From NCBI GenBank assembly GCA_023398815.1, contig JAEWRW010000046.1, forward strand, positions 1 to 64,000: a stretch of DNA of 64,000 nucleotides, read 5' to 3'. Shown here one piece after another: positions 1 to 8,741 of the stretch. Position 1 is the first letter of the stretch; every line of letters begins with the position of its first letter. The notes beneath the pieces are model-generated. The model saw only the letters and a program-made list of their open reading frames with translations, did not search any database and was not told where the DNA came from. Both the position numbers and the translations under genes were made by a program. This DNA comes from Bacillota bacterium. Its GTDB lineage: Bacteria; Bacillota; Clostridia; Christensenellales; UMGS416.

Positions 1-112
1 CGCCACCACACACCACACAATCATAACGCCGCACCATCCTGGTCAACATCGTTGTCCGACTTCTTGTCGCCTTGCTGCAATCGAGTGCAACTAACAGGAA
101 AGGGATGAAACC

Positions 113-1171
113 GTGCGCCAGAACCACATGACCGGCCTTTGCGTCCATCACGAGAACCCAAATTTCGAGCTCATGCGTGCGGCGGGCATCCGCTGGTGCC
201 GCCTGCATGTCCCCTACCCCTGGCTGGACCGGGTGGGTGGGCAATACGACCCGGCGTTTCTTGCGGCCATTGGGGAGATTGTGCTCTACCGCCGTCAGGG
301 GTTTCAACCGCTGGTGACTACCCCGGCGCTGGGCAGCATGCACTATGACGCTGACGCCGGCGACACAGTGTGGCACCCGGGCTACCCGGCATGGATGGGT
401 ACCCCCGCTGACGACGAATACCACGCGGCGCTGGAGGCCGGCATCGAAGAGATCGTGCGCATGACCCAGGGGCTGGTCTCGTGGTGGCAGCTGGGCAACG
501 AGCCGGACTTTGGCGTGTTCATCGGCCCAACCAGCCGGGAGGACAACGTTCGTTTCAACCGCACGATGGCACTGGCCTTCCACCGGGCAGCCCCGCAGGC
601 AAACATTGGCATCAACCTGGCCGGCGTGGCTGGCGAACACATTACCGATTACGCGCTGTGGCTCACCGAGGAGCTCTACCGCCGGCAGAACCTGCCCTAC
701 ACCTACCTGGGGCTGGATGGTTACTTTGGCTGCTGGCAGCCCGGCGGGCCGCAGAACTGGGTGGAGTACATCGACCGCATGCACGCGCTTTCCGGCAAGC
801 CCATCCTTATCAACGAATGGGGCTTCTCCACCATCTACACCGCGCCCTTTGAGCGCGACCTCGAGCGCAAGCTCTACTACAACAACGAAAACTGCCGCGC
901 CAAAACCTGGCAGAACCGCTGGGACGGCCAGGAACACAGCCCCGCCCTGCAGGCGGAGTTCATCCGCCAGACGCTGGCGATCTTCGCCGACCACCCAGCG
1001 TGCATCGGCAATTTCTTCTTCCGCTGGGCCGACAGCCAACCCTGCTGGCAGTGTGGCGAGCACGATTGCCCGACCGAGACCCACTGGGGCATCACCGACA
1101 TCGACCAGAACCCCCTGCCGGGCTACTGGGCTCTGCAGGCGGGGAACCGCCAGCTATTCGGCGTGGAATAG
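113..1171 (+). CDS. Clan GH-A glycoside hydrolase (cellulase-like superfamily)
   Basis: A 352-residue protein without signal peptide, so probably cytoplasmic. It has the two-glutamate pattern of clan GH-A TIM-barrel retaining glycosidases: QLGNEPD with E130 as likely acid/base and ILINEWG with E235 as likely nucleophile. The first strand ends in WCRLHVPYPW, also typical of the fold. The family within the clan cannot be assigned by eye. GTG at 113 is chosen because GGAAAGGG sits 8-9 bases upstream; the ATG at 105 opens only a very short frame. It is followed after 33 bases by a sugar transporter, so it probably cleaves a glycoside brought in by that transporter. The 112 bases before it show no recognisable feature except this ribosome binding site. 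Confidence 0.75.
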   Translation: MRQNHMTGLCVHHENPNFELMRAAGIRWCRLHVPYPWLDRVGGQYDPAFLAAIGEIVLYRRQGFQPLVTTPALGSMHYDADAGDTVWHPGYPAWMGTPADDEYHAALEAGIEEIVRMTQGLVSWWQLGNEPDFGVFIGPTSREDNVRFNRTMALAFHRAAPQANIGINLAGVAGEHITDYALWLTEELYRRQNLPYTYLGLDGYFGCWQPGGPQNWVEYIDRMHALSGKPILINEWGFSTIYTAPFERDLERKLYYNNENCRAKTWQNRWDGQEHSPALQAEFIRQTLAIFADHPACIGNFFFRWADSQPCWQCGEHDCPTETHWGITDIDQNPLPGYWALQAGNRQLFGVE

Positions 1172-1204
1172 ACCGCAACGCATCCACTGACAAGGAGGAT
1201 TCCC

Positions 1205-2179
1205 ATGATGGAAACCATCACCAACCCCACCCCACCGGCGAAGAAGGTGAAGCGTGAGAACGCGTTCACCAACATCGCCTATGACCTGAGGAAGAACAAG
1301 GTTCTCATGCTCATCCTGCTGCCGACGCTGCTGTTCTTCTTCATCTTTTCCTATCTGCCGATGGTGGGCATCTACTACGCCTTCACCAACTACAACTTCC
1401 AGGGCGGGCTCTTTGGCAGTCCCTTTGTGGGGTTGAATAACTTCAAATACCTTTTCACCTCCGGCACGGCCTGGACGATCACCAGCAACACCGTCCTCTA
1501 CAACCTGATCTTCATCTTGCTGGGGAACGCCATGCAGATTGCCACGGCAATCCTTCTGAGCCGGGTCAGCGGCCGCATCTTCACCAAGACCACGCAGGCC
1601 ATCATGTTCCTACCGTACTTCATCTCCTACGTCATCATCGGCACCTTTGCCTACAACATGCTCAACTATGAGACCGGTGTCGTCAACACGTTCCTCAAAG
1701 GCCTGGGCGCCGACCCCTATGACTTCTACAACACACCATGGATCTGGCGCATCCTCGTTCCCACGTTCTACATCTGGAAGAACCTGGGCTATGGCTCGGT
1801 CATCTACCTGGCGGCCATCATGGGCATCAGTGACGATTACTACGAGGCGGCAGAGATCGACGGTGCCAACATCTTCCAGCAGATTCGCTTCATCACCCTG
1901 CCGATGCTCAAGCCCACGTTCATCATCCTGTTCCTGCTGGCACTGGGAAGCATCATGCGCGGGCAGTTCGATCTGTTCTTCCAGCTCATCGGCACGAACG
2001 GCATCCTCTTTTCCACCACCGACATCATCGACACCTTCGTGTTCCGGTCGCTGCGCTTCAACGTCAACATCGGAATGGGTACGGCGGCAGGTCTTTACCA
2101 GTCGGTGTTCGGCCTGATCATCGTGGTCAGCGCCAACTACGCCATCCGGCGCTACGACGAAGATTTTGCGCTGTTCTAA
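1205..2179 (+). CDS. Sugar ABC transporter permease, LplB type
   Basis: A 324-residue integral membrane protein of the binding-protein-dependent permease family (MalF/LplB type). A short cytoplasmic N-terminus is followed by a strongly hydrophobic segment (about residues 35-60) and further membrane spans. The EAA loop that docks on the ATPase reads YYEAAEIDGANIFQQIRFITLP. The ATG follows AAGGAGG at a normal distance. It is the first permease of a GH-permease-permease-binding protein operon. No ATPase gene is in the cluster; Lpl-type systems in Firmicutes commonly share an MsmX-like ATPase encoded elsewhere, which is the inference here. The substrate is probably an oligosaccharide or a uronide-containing sugar. 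Confidence 0.92.
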   Translation: MMETITNPTPPAKKVKRENAFTNIAYDLRKNKVLMLILLPTLLFFFIFSYLPMVGIYYAFTNYNFQGGLFGSPFVGLNNFKYLFTSGTAWTITSNTVLYNLIFILLGNAMQIATAILLSRVSGRIFTKTTQAIMFLPYFISYVIIGTFAYNMLNYETGVVNTFLKGLGADPYDFYNTPWIWRILVPTFYIWKNLGYGSVIYLAAIMGISDDYYEAAEIDGANIFQQIRFITLPMLKPTFIILFLLALGSIMRGQFDLFFQLIGTNGILFSTTDIIDTFVFRSLRFNVNIGMGTAAGLYQSVFGLIIVVSANYAIRRYDEDFALF

Positions 2180-2206
2180 ACCGCTTGTGACGGAGGAGTG
2201 ACGACT

Positions 2207-3100
2207 ATGATCAATCGAACCGCATCCTACAAGGTGTTCAACACCGTTGGCTATATCATCATCATTCTGCTCACGGCCTTCTGCCTGCTGCCGTTTCTGC
2301 TGGTCATCTCCGGGTCGCTCAGTGACAACGACACGGTGCTGCGTGAGGGGTATGCCCTCATCCCGCAGAAATTCTCCACCGAGGCATACGATGCCATCTT
2401 CACCTACCCGCAGAACGTGCTGCAGGCTTATGGCGTGTCCATCACGGTGACGGTGTCGGGTACGCTGCTAGGTGCTCTGCTCATCGCTATGGCGGGCTAT
2501 GTGCTCCAGCGGCGGGATCTGAAGAGCCGCAACACCTTCTCCTTCCTCATCTACTTCACCTCGATCTTCCAGGGCGGGCTCATCCCCTGGTACATCCTCG
2601 TCACGACGTATCTGAAGCTCAGCGATTCGCTGTGGGCGCTCATCCTGCCGGCGCTGATGAATCCGTTCCTCATCATGCTCATGCGCAACTACATGAAGCA
2701 GTCGGTGCCCTACGAGCTCATCGAGGCGGCCAAGATCGACGGCGCGGGCGATTTTCGCATCTTCTACACCGTCATGGTGCCCCTGTCCGGTCCGGGCATC
2801 GCCACGGTAGCGCTCTTCCTGGGGCTGGCGTACTGGAACGACTGGTACCTCTCCATGCTCTACATCAGCACCCCCAGCAAGTACTCGCTTCAGTTCTACC
2901 TCTACAGCATGCTCAACAGCGCTAAGGCCCTGCAAGACCTGGCCCTCTCGGGCTCGGGGCTCTCGGCCACGGTGAAGGTGCCGGGCGAGACGACCAAGCT
3001 CGCCATGGCCATGGTGGCCACCGGCCCCATCATCTTCCTCTATCCGTTCATCCAGCGCTACTTCGTCAAGGGTCTGACGATCGGCGCAGTCAAGGGTTAG
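2207..3100 (+). CDS. Sugar ABC transporter permease, YtcP/LplC type
   Basis: A 297-residue partner permease (MalG/YtcP type). The first membrane span lies around residues 10-35, and the EAA loop reads YELIEAAKIDGAGDFRIFYT. The C-terminus QRYFVKGLTIGAVKG is characteristic of the YtcP/LplC family. ATG 2207 is preferred to the in-frame GTG at 2198, because the GTG lies directly on the GGAGG ribosome binding site while the ATG is 10 bases downstream. It would form a heterodimer with the preceding LplB-type permease in the cytoplasmic membrane. Confidence 0.92.
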   Translation: MINRTASYKVFNTVGYIIIILLTAFCLLPFLLVISGSLSDNDTVLREGYALIPQKFSTEAYDAIFTYPQNVLQAYGVSITVTVSGTLLGALLIAMAGYVLQRRDLKSRNTFSFLIYFTSIFQGGLIPWYILVTTYLKLSDSLWALILPALMNPFLIMLMRNYMKQSVPYELIEAAKIDGAGDFRIFYTVMVPLSGPGIATVALFLGLAYWNDWYLSMLYISTPSKYSLQFYLYSMLNSAKALQDLALSGSGLSATVKVPGETTKLAMAMVATGPIIFLYPFIQRYFVKGLTIGAVKG

Positions 3101-3147
3101 TCGACAGCCGCGTCTGCGGTTGAATAGAACAAGGAGGGTTTGTATCC

Positions 3148-4782
3148 ATGGCACTTCTAAACCGGAAAACACTCATGGCAGTGCTGGCTGTGGTAATGGC
3201 CATCTCGATGGCTGCCTGCAGCGCCGGCACCCCGGCCGCCACCACGGCCGCCGCCACGACGGCTGCCGCCACCGAGGCCGCCACCAGCGCTGCGGAAACC
3301 GCTGCCGAGTCGGCCACCCCTGCCGCGGGCACCGTCGACACCTCCGAGAAGGTCGAAGTTGTCATGTGGCTGCCGGGCGACGCCCCCAAGGGTTTGGACG
3401 CCATGAACGCCAAGCTCAACGAGATGCTTCTCACCGACCTCAACTGCACCGTGAAGTTCAACTTCACCACCTGGACCGACATCGGCACGAAGTACAGCAT
3501 GCTGCTGACCTCCGGCCAGCCCATTGACCTCATCCACACGGCCAACTGGCTGCAGGATCGTGTCTATGCCCGCAAAGGCGCCTTCAAGCCCCTCAACGAC
3601 CTGCTGGACACCGTCGTTCCCGACCTGAAGGCCTATGTGGGCGACGACATCCTGAAGGATGGTCAGGAAGACGGCGTGCAGTACACCATCCCCTGCAAGT
3701 GGAAGGAGTACATCGACAACGGCGTCCTCTATCGCGAAGACCTGCGCGTCAAATACAACCTGCCCAAGCCGGACTCGCTGGCCAACCTCGAAGCCTATAT
3801 GGCCGGCATCAAGGCCAATGAGCCTGAGATGAAGGTCACCGTCGAAGGTGGCGTTTCCAACGAGTCCTACTCGGGCTTCAGCGGCTCCGAAGTGATGCTG
3901 CTGGACAACCCCTACATCACCAAGCCCGACAACGGCCTGGTCATCGGCCTCACCTCCAAGACCGCTTCCTACCTGGACATCACCGAATACTATGGCAGCG
4001 ACGCCCACAAGGCCGAGCTGGAGCTGATGACCAAGTGGGCCAAAGCCGGCTATTGGAGCCGCAACGCCCTGTCCCAGAAGATCGACGACCGCATCGCGGC
4101 CTTTGAAGCCGGCGAGTGCGCGGTGGTGCTGAGCGGCGCCAACGCCATGAAGTGGAACGGTGTGCAGACCCGTTCCGCCACCGCCAACCCCGACTGGCAG
4201 ATCGGCTTCATCCCCTACGGTGTGCCCCAGGGTTATGCCCGCCCGGTGCAGCCCACCCAGAACGGCATGGCCGTGCCGCTCTCCAGCCAGAACACCGAGC
4301 GCGCCCTGCTCATGTACCAGAAGTTCAACCTGGACGAAGCTTACAACCACCTGACCCACTACGGCATCGAGGGCACCAACTACACCATCGACGCCGAGAA
4401 CCACTACGTGATGGTCGGCACCAGCGACAGCAACGACTACCCGCGTGAGGCGCTGAACTGCTGGAGCTGGCGCAACCCGGATCTCATCCTTTACGCGAAG
4501 GAATATGACAACGTTAAAGCGCTCTTCGCCGAGCAGGACAAGCTAACCCAGCTGCAGTCCACCGCTTTCACCGAGGACCGCGAACCCGTCGCCAACGAGC
4601 GTGCCGCCCTGACCCAGGTCATCAACCAGTACCTTGCGCCGATCTCCGCCGGCCTGAGCAAGGACGTGGCGGGCGACTACGCCGCCTTCCTGGAGAAGGC
4701 CAAGGCCGCCGGTCTCCAGAAGATTCAGGACGAGTACAAGAAGCAGTGGCTCGAGTACTGCAACGCCAACGGCCTGAAGTAA
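3148..4782 (+). CDS. Lipoprotein sugar-binding protein of the Lpl-type transporter
   Basis: A 544-residue extracellular solute-binding protein (family 1 type). The signal peptide ends in a lipobox MAAC with the lipidated cysteine near residue 25. A roughly 40-residue Ala/Thr/Glu-rich linker follows, as expected for a tether to the membrane. The mature region has the large binding-protein character of LplA: VVMWLPGDAPKG near its start, a W/Y-rich middle, and a lysine-rich end. AAGGAGGG precedes the ATG. The gene is last in the operon and is followed by a strong terminator. It would capture the oligosaccharide outside the cell and pass it to the two permeases. Confidence 0.93.
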   Translation: MALLNRKTLMAVLAVVMAISMAACSAGTPAATTAAATTAAATEAATSAAETAAESATPAAGTVDTSEKVEVVMWLPGDAPKGLDAMNAKLNEMLLTDLNCTVKFNFTTWTDIGTKYSMLLTSGQPIDLIHTANWLQDRVYARKGAFKPLNDLLDTVVPDLKAYVGDDILKDGQEDGVQYTIPCKWKEYIDNGVLYREDLRVKYNLPKPDSLANLEAYMAGIKANEPEMKVTVEGGVSNESYSGFSGSEVMLLDNPYITKPDNGLVIGLTSKTASYLDITEYYGSDAHKAELELMTKWAKAGYWSRNALSQKIDDRIAAFEAGECAVVLSGANAMKWNGVQTRSATANPDWQIGFIPYGVPQGYARPVQPTQNGMAVPLSSQNTERALLMYQKFNLDEAYNHLTHYGIEGTNYTIDAENHYVMVGTSDSNDYPREALNCWSWRNPDLILYAKEYDNVKALFAEQDKLTQLQSTAFTEDREPVANERAALTQVINQYLAPISAGLSKDVAGDYAAFLEKAKAAGLQKIQDEYKKQWLEYCNANGLK

Positions 4783-4807
4783 GCCACAACTATCCAAAGC
4801 GCATCCA

Positions 4808-4845
4808 GAGGAACCCGGCCATTGGCCGGGTTCCTCCCTTTTTTT
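4808..4845 (+). terminator. Rho-independent terminator of the sugar operon
   Basis: A perfect GC-rich inverted repeat (GAGGAACCCGGCC against GGCCGGGTTCCTC) with a tiny loop is followed by CCTTTTTTT. It lies 26 bases after the binding-protein stop codon. Confidence 0.93.
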
Positions 4846-4917
4846 CCGGCGGGCTGGCCTCACGGCGGTCACAGTTTCCCTTGCTCCCTCTACCGCACAT
4901 CCACCACCATCCCAAAC

Positions 4918-4951
4918 AACAAGCCCCACCGGAAACCCGGCGGAGCTTGTT
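4918..4951 (-). terminator. Probable terminator of the GH2 gene
   Basis: An imperfect 15-bp stem with two G-U type mismatches and a four-base loop. On the minus strand it runs into GCTTGTTGTTTG. It lies just after the GH2 stop codon. The remaining bases between the two convergent genes show nothing else. Confidence 0.55.
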
Positions 4952-4992
4952 GCTGCAACAGGGGCGGAGGAACCTCCCCCTGGTATGGTTCG

Positions 4993-6717
4993 TTAGCGCT
5001 CGATGGCGGCCTTGCGGGTATTGATGCGCCGGATGATCTCCGGGTTGAACTTCGGCTTGCGGTCGTAGGTGTGCAGGCCGTTGACCTCCTGCTCAATGTC
5101 AGTGAGCTGGGTGTAGCAGAAGGCACAGATGCGCGGGTTCTCCAGCAGGGCCACCGTCAGGGCCTCATAGCGCGCCAGGAACTCGGCTTCTGAGGTGGGG
5201 TTGGTGCCGTAGCCCCAAGCCTTGCTGTCGGTTTGGCCCGGGTTCCACCAAATGCCGCCGTATTCGCTCACAAAATAGGGCTGGCCCTCATACCGGTCCC
5301 GGCCGGGATGGTTGACAAACGCCTCGCCGCCGGTGGCCAGCGGCGCATACCGCGCGCGGAACGTCTCGGGATTCTGGTCGTAGTCGTGTACGTCGAAAAT
5401 GTCGGTGACGACGTGGACATAACCGCTGGTGTCGATGACCGGCCGGGTGTGGTCGATCTGCTTGGTGACGCGATAAACCGTCTCCAGCACGCTGTCATCC
5501 TGGGCCAGGTAGGTCTCGTTGAAGGGGCACCACCCCACGATGGCCGGGTGGTTGTAATCGCGCTCCACAGTCTCCAGCCATTCGGGCAGGAAGCTCTCCA
5601 ACCCGGCGGGGCCGTCGATGTTGAGGCCCCAGTTGGCATGCTCGCCCCACACGAGGTACCCCAGCTTGTCCGCCCAGTAGAGGAAGCGCTGCTCAAACAT
5701 CTTCTGGTGCAGCCGCGCGCCGTTGAAGCCCATGGCCATCGAAAGCTCAATGTCCCGCTTCAGGTCGTTGTCAGTTGGGGCGGTGTAGATGCCCTCGGGG
5801 TAGAAGCCCTGATCCAGAATGAGACGCTGGAACACCGGCTTGCCATTGAGGAGCATGGCGCGCCCGTCCCAAGAGAGGCTGCGCATGCCGAAGTAACTCT
5901 GCACCCGGTCTTCGCCATCGGGGGCCGAGAGCGTCAGCTCCAGGTCATAGAGCCGGGGCGCGCCGGGCTCCCACTTGTGCACCTCATTGAGGCAGAGAGT
6001 CACGCTGGCCTCCCGGCCATTTACACAAGCGCGGCGCTCCGCCATGGGGCGGCCATCCAGGGTGGCGACGGCCAGCAGTTTGGCGTGGATGTGGCTCGAG
6101 AGGGTCACGTCCACCTGCAGCTTGCCGTTGGCCTCATCGGGCGTCAGGCGCAGGGTGCGGATGTAGGTCTGCGGCACGGCCTCCAGCCAAACGGTCTGCC
6201 AGATGCCCGTGGTGCGGGTGTAGTCGCACCCGTGGGACTCGTACTCGCCGCTCTGCTTGCCACGGGGCTGCTTCCCCGAGCGGTTGTTGTCCTCTGCGCA
6301 GACGGTCACAACGTTCTCCCCCGCCTGCAAGGCGGCGGTGATGTCAAACTGGAACGAGGAATAACCGCCCTGGTGGGTACCGACCGACTGGCCATTGATC
6401 CACACCTCGGCCCGGTAGTCCACCGCGCCAAAGTGCAGCAGCACCCGGCTGCCCTGCCAATCCTCGGGCAGGGTGAAGGTGCGCCGGTACCACACCGCCG
6501 CCATGAAATCGGTGTAACCGATGCCTGACAGACGGCTTTCCGGGCAGAAGGGGACGGTGATCGTCTCGGGCAGCGCGTCAGCCTTGTGAAGGCCGCGCGC
6601 CCGCCCACTGACGCCAAAATCAAAGGCAAACTGCCAGGAACCATTCAGATTCATCCAGTGCTCCCGCACCATTTGGGGCCGGGGATACTCCGGCCGGGGG
6701 ATCGCTTGGCAAGTCAT
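4993..6717 (-). CDS. Glycoside hydrolase family 2 enzyme (beta-galactosidase/glucuronidase type)
   Basis: A 574-residue protein with the GH2 domain order. First comes a jelly-roll sugar-binding domain (about 1-175, with WYRRTFTLP and VWINGQSVGTHQGGYSSFQFDIT). Next is an immunoglobulin-like sandwich (about 175-275). Last is the TIM barrel (about 280-560). The acid/base is E401 in WCPFNET and the nucleophile E485 in FVSEYGG. There is no signal peptide, so it acts on imported sugar. It lacks the large C-terminal domains of LacZ and is in the short size class. Its promoter is shared with the divergent AraC-type gene, and CAGGAGGATC precedes the ATG. The exact sugar (galactoside, glucuronide, mannoside) cannot be told from the sequence. 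Confidence 0.9.
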   Translation of the reverse strand: MTCQAIPRPEYPRPQMVREHWMNLNGSWQFAFDFGVSGRARGLHKADALPETITVPFCPESRLSGIGYTDFMAAVWYRRTFTLPEDWQGSRVLLHFGAVDYRAEVWINGQSVGTHQGGYSSFQFDITAALQAGENVVTVCAEDNNRSGKQPRGKQSGEYESHGCDYTRTTGIWQTVWLEAVPQTYIRTLRLTPDEANGKLQVDVTLSSHIHAKLLAVATLDGRPMAERRACVNGREASVTLCLNEVHKWEPGAPRLYDLELTLSAPDGEDRVQSYFGMRSLSWDGRAMLLNGKPVFQRLILDQGFYPEGIYTAPTDNDLKRDIELSMAMGFNGARLHQKMFEQRFLYWADKLGYLVWGEHANWGLNIDGPAGLESFLPEWLETVERDYNHPAIVGWCPFNETYLAQDDSVLETVYRVTKQIDHTRPVIDTSGYVHVVTDIFDVHDYDQNPETFRARYAPLATGGEAFVNHPGRDRYEGQPYFVSEYGGIWWNPGQTDSKAWGYGTNPTSEAEFLARYEALTVALLENPRICAFCYTQLTDIEQEVNGLHTYDRKPKFNPEIIRRINTRKAAIER

Positions 6718-6797
6718 GAGGATCCTCCTGTTACGATGTGATACTTGTATTATAACGCCACCATACGTTATGATGTAGTGTACGAATCAGCAAACGC
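6718..6797. promoter_or_regulatory. Divergent promoter region between GH2 gene and AraC-type regulator
   Basis: Leftward, a perfect TATAAT lies at 6749-6754 with no good -35 box, as is common for activator-dependent promoters. Rightward, TTGTAT (6745-6750) and TATGAT (6769-6774) are 18 bases apart. Between them CATAACGTATG is close to a palindrome and could be an activator site. The boxes are seen; their use is inferred. Confidence 0.55.
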
Positions 6798-6812
6798 ATG
6801 AGGATTTCACGC

Positions 6813-7640
6813 ATGAGAGAAGACATCATCAGCTTTGTGCGGGACGGACGAGCCTCCGGGCCTTTCTGGATTGAGATGGCCGGGGTTTCCTACTGCGATG
6901 GCAACTACCGGATCGAGCGAACCCACTCTGACATCACGGTGATCGAGTACGTTCTGGAAGGCCGTGGCACCGTCCATGTGGATGGGCACCGGTTCTACCC
7001 GCAGGCTGGCGATGTGTATCTGCTGCACCGGGGCAGCGACCATTGGTACACCGCTGACGCGCAGGAGCCCTGGGTCAAGGTGTGGTGCAACGTGGGCGGC
7101 CCCCTGGTTGATGCGTTGATCGCCTACTATGGCCTCTCCAACGTGTACCATGTGCCGGGCTTCGGCAACGGGGACTGTCTGAAGCGTTTGTTGGAAGCCG
7201 CCCGCCGCAACCAAAGCGACCGCTCGGCCCTGCTGGGGGAGGCAGCCCTTCTTCTCCACGAGCTCATCATCGAACTGTCAGCTTTTGTGCATCGCGATGT
7301 GCGACCCGAACAGGACGAAGCCGAACGCCTGCGTACGTTCCTGGATGGCAAGCTCTACGATAAGCTGACGATGGAGGACATCAGCCGGCAGATCTACCGC
7401 TCCCCCTCCCAGGCCACGCGCATCTTCCGCAAGGCGTTCGGCGTCACGCCCTACCACTACCTACTGGAACGTCGGCTGGAAACGGCCAAACTCCTGCTCA
7501 TCAACTCCAGCCTTCCCATCCGCACCATCGCCTCCCAGCTCTGCTTTGCCGATGAACACTACTTCTCCAACCGGTTCAAGGCAAGCGTTGGGCAATCCCC
7601 CCGGCAGTACCGCAATCGCGGAACGCAGGGCGGGAAATAG
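6813..7640 (+). CDS. AraC-family transcriptional regulator
   Basis: A 275-residue protein with an N-terminal cupin-like sensor (about 20-110, with GRGTVHVDGHRFYPQAGDVYL) and a C-terminal double helix-turn-helix (about 175-272). The DNA-binding part shows the family signatures YLLERRLETAKLLL, IRTIASQLCFADEHYFSNRFK and G-Q-S-P-R-Q-Y-R. ATG 6813 is preferred to ATG 6798, because GAGGA lies 8 bases before 6813 and nothing suitable lies before 6798. It is divergent from the GH2 gene and next to the sugar operon, so it is probably their sugar-responsive activator. Confidence 0.9.
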   Translation: MREDIISFVRDGRASGPFWIEMAGVSYCDGNYRIERTHSDITVIEYVLEGRGTVHVDGHRFYPQAGDVYLLHRGSDHWYTADAQEPWVKVWCNVGGPLVDALIAYYGLSNVYHVPGFGNGDCLKRLLEAARRNQSDRSALLGEAALLLHELIIELSAFVHRDVRPEQDEAERLRTFLDGKLYDKLTMEDISRQIYRSPSQATRIFRKAFGVTPYHYLLERRLETAKLLLINSSLPIRTIASQLCFADEHYFSNRFKASVGQSPRQYRNRGTQGGK

Positions 7641-7658
7641 CCGAACCCAAACACGTGG

Positions 7659-7690
7659 AACACCCCGCCGAACCAGCGGGGTGTTATATT
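7659..7690 (+). terminator. Hairpin terminator after the AraC-type gene
   Basis: A perfect 10-bp stem AACACCCCGC/GCGGGGTGTT with a seven-base loop is followed by a weak ATATT tail. Confidence 0.6.
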
Positions 7691-7779
7691 GACTGACTCT
7701 TGTCATTTTACTTATCAATTCCATTAATTAATACGTCACCTAACCATGGTTACGCAGGCGGGCAGCTGCCCTCTGCGGT

Positions 7780-8679
7780 TCAGTGGATGGCGCGCTTGGC
7801 GAAGCGCTTGCCGGCGACCTCCACATTGTTGATGGTGACAAGTGCGTTTTCATCAAAGCCGTGGATGATGGACTTGAGCTTGGCGATCTCCAGCCGGGTG
7901 ACAACAACGTACACAATCTGCGATGGCTGGTTGGTGTACCCGCCTGCGCTGGGCAGCAATGTCAGGCCGCGCCCCAGCCGGTCAATGATGGCCTGGGCGA
8001 TGTCCTCGTACCGTTCGGAGATGATGAAGACCGCCTTGGACTCGTCCAAACCTTCTACGACGATGTCAATGGCCTTGTAGGCGATGAAATAGGCCAACAG
8101 CGAATACATGGCCCGATCCCACCCATAGAGGAAGCCGGACAGGCCCAGAATAAAGATGTTGAGGAACATGACAATTTCGCCGATGGAGAAATTGGTGCGT
8201 CGGTCTAGCAGAATGGCCACGATCTCCGTTCCATCGAGCGAGCCGCCGATGCGGATGATGAGCCCCACCCCTGCCCCCAGGATCATGCCACCGAAGATGG
8301 AAGCCAGAAACACATCGTGCGTCAGGCCCGGCACCGGGTGCAGGAAGTTGACCAGCACCGACAGGCACAACACAGAGAAGAGCGTGGAGAGTGCAAAGGT
8401 CTTCCCAATCTGCTTGTAGCCGATGATGAGAAAGGGGGCGTTGATGAGTATCAAAAACAGGCTGAGCGGCCAGCCTGTCAAGTAACTTGCCATAATGGAG
8501 ATGCCGGTAATTCCGCCGTCGATGAGGTTGTTGGGGATAAGAAAAATCTCCAACCCCACAGCCACCATAAGTGACCCCAGCATCAGAAGCAGAATGCGCA
8601 GCAAAAAGCGCAATTTAAACCGCTCAATGATCCCTTTTCGTCGTCCCGCCCGTTCGTTCGTCCTCGTTTCTCTCGTCAT
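7780..8679 (-). CDS. YitT-family membrane protein (DUF161 plus DUF2179)
   Basis: A 299-residue protein. About residues 25-215 hold five or more membrane spans, with the motifs PNNLIDGGITGISI and GGSLDGTEIVAILL typical of the YitT/YczE family. The last 80 residues form the soluble DUF2179 domain (AVFIISERYEDIAQAI, then HGFDENALVTINNVEV). The molecular role of the family is not established. ATG 8679 is chosen because AGAGGGG lies about 10 bases upstream; the longer reading frame would need a TTG overlapping the previous gene. It is 62 bases downstream of the PAS/GGDEF gene, separated by a small GACGGC/GCCGTC hairpin without a T tract, so co-transcription is possible. Confidence 0.85.
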   Translation of the reverse strand: MTRETRTNERAGRRKGIIERFKLRFLLRILLLMLGSLMVAVGLEIFLIPNNLIDGGITGISIMASYLTGWPLSLFLILINAPFLIIGYKQIGKTFALSTLFSVLCLSVLVNFLHPVPGLTHDVFLASIFGGMILGAGVGLIIRIGGSLDGTEIVAILLDRRTNFSIGEIVMFLNIFILGLSGFLYGWDRAMYSLLAYFIAYKAIDIVVEGLDESKAVFIISERYEDIAQAIIDRLGRGLTLLPSAGGYTNQPSQIVYVVVTRLEIAKLKSIIHGFDENALVTINNVEVAGKRFAKRAIH

Positions 8680-8741
8680 GGTTTGGTTACCCCTCTTTCT
8701 ATGATTGGTGCGACGGCAAACGCCGTCCCACCTCGTTGTCG

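Noticed and set aside
3200..3345. Repeated GCC/ACC codons as a satellite repeat
   Set aside because: They encode an Ala/Thr/Glu linker after a lipobox and do not repeat exactly.
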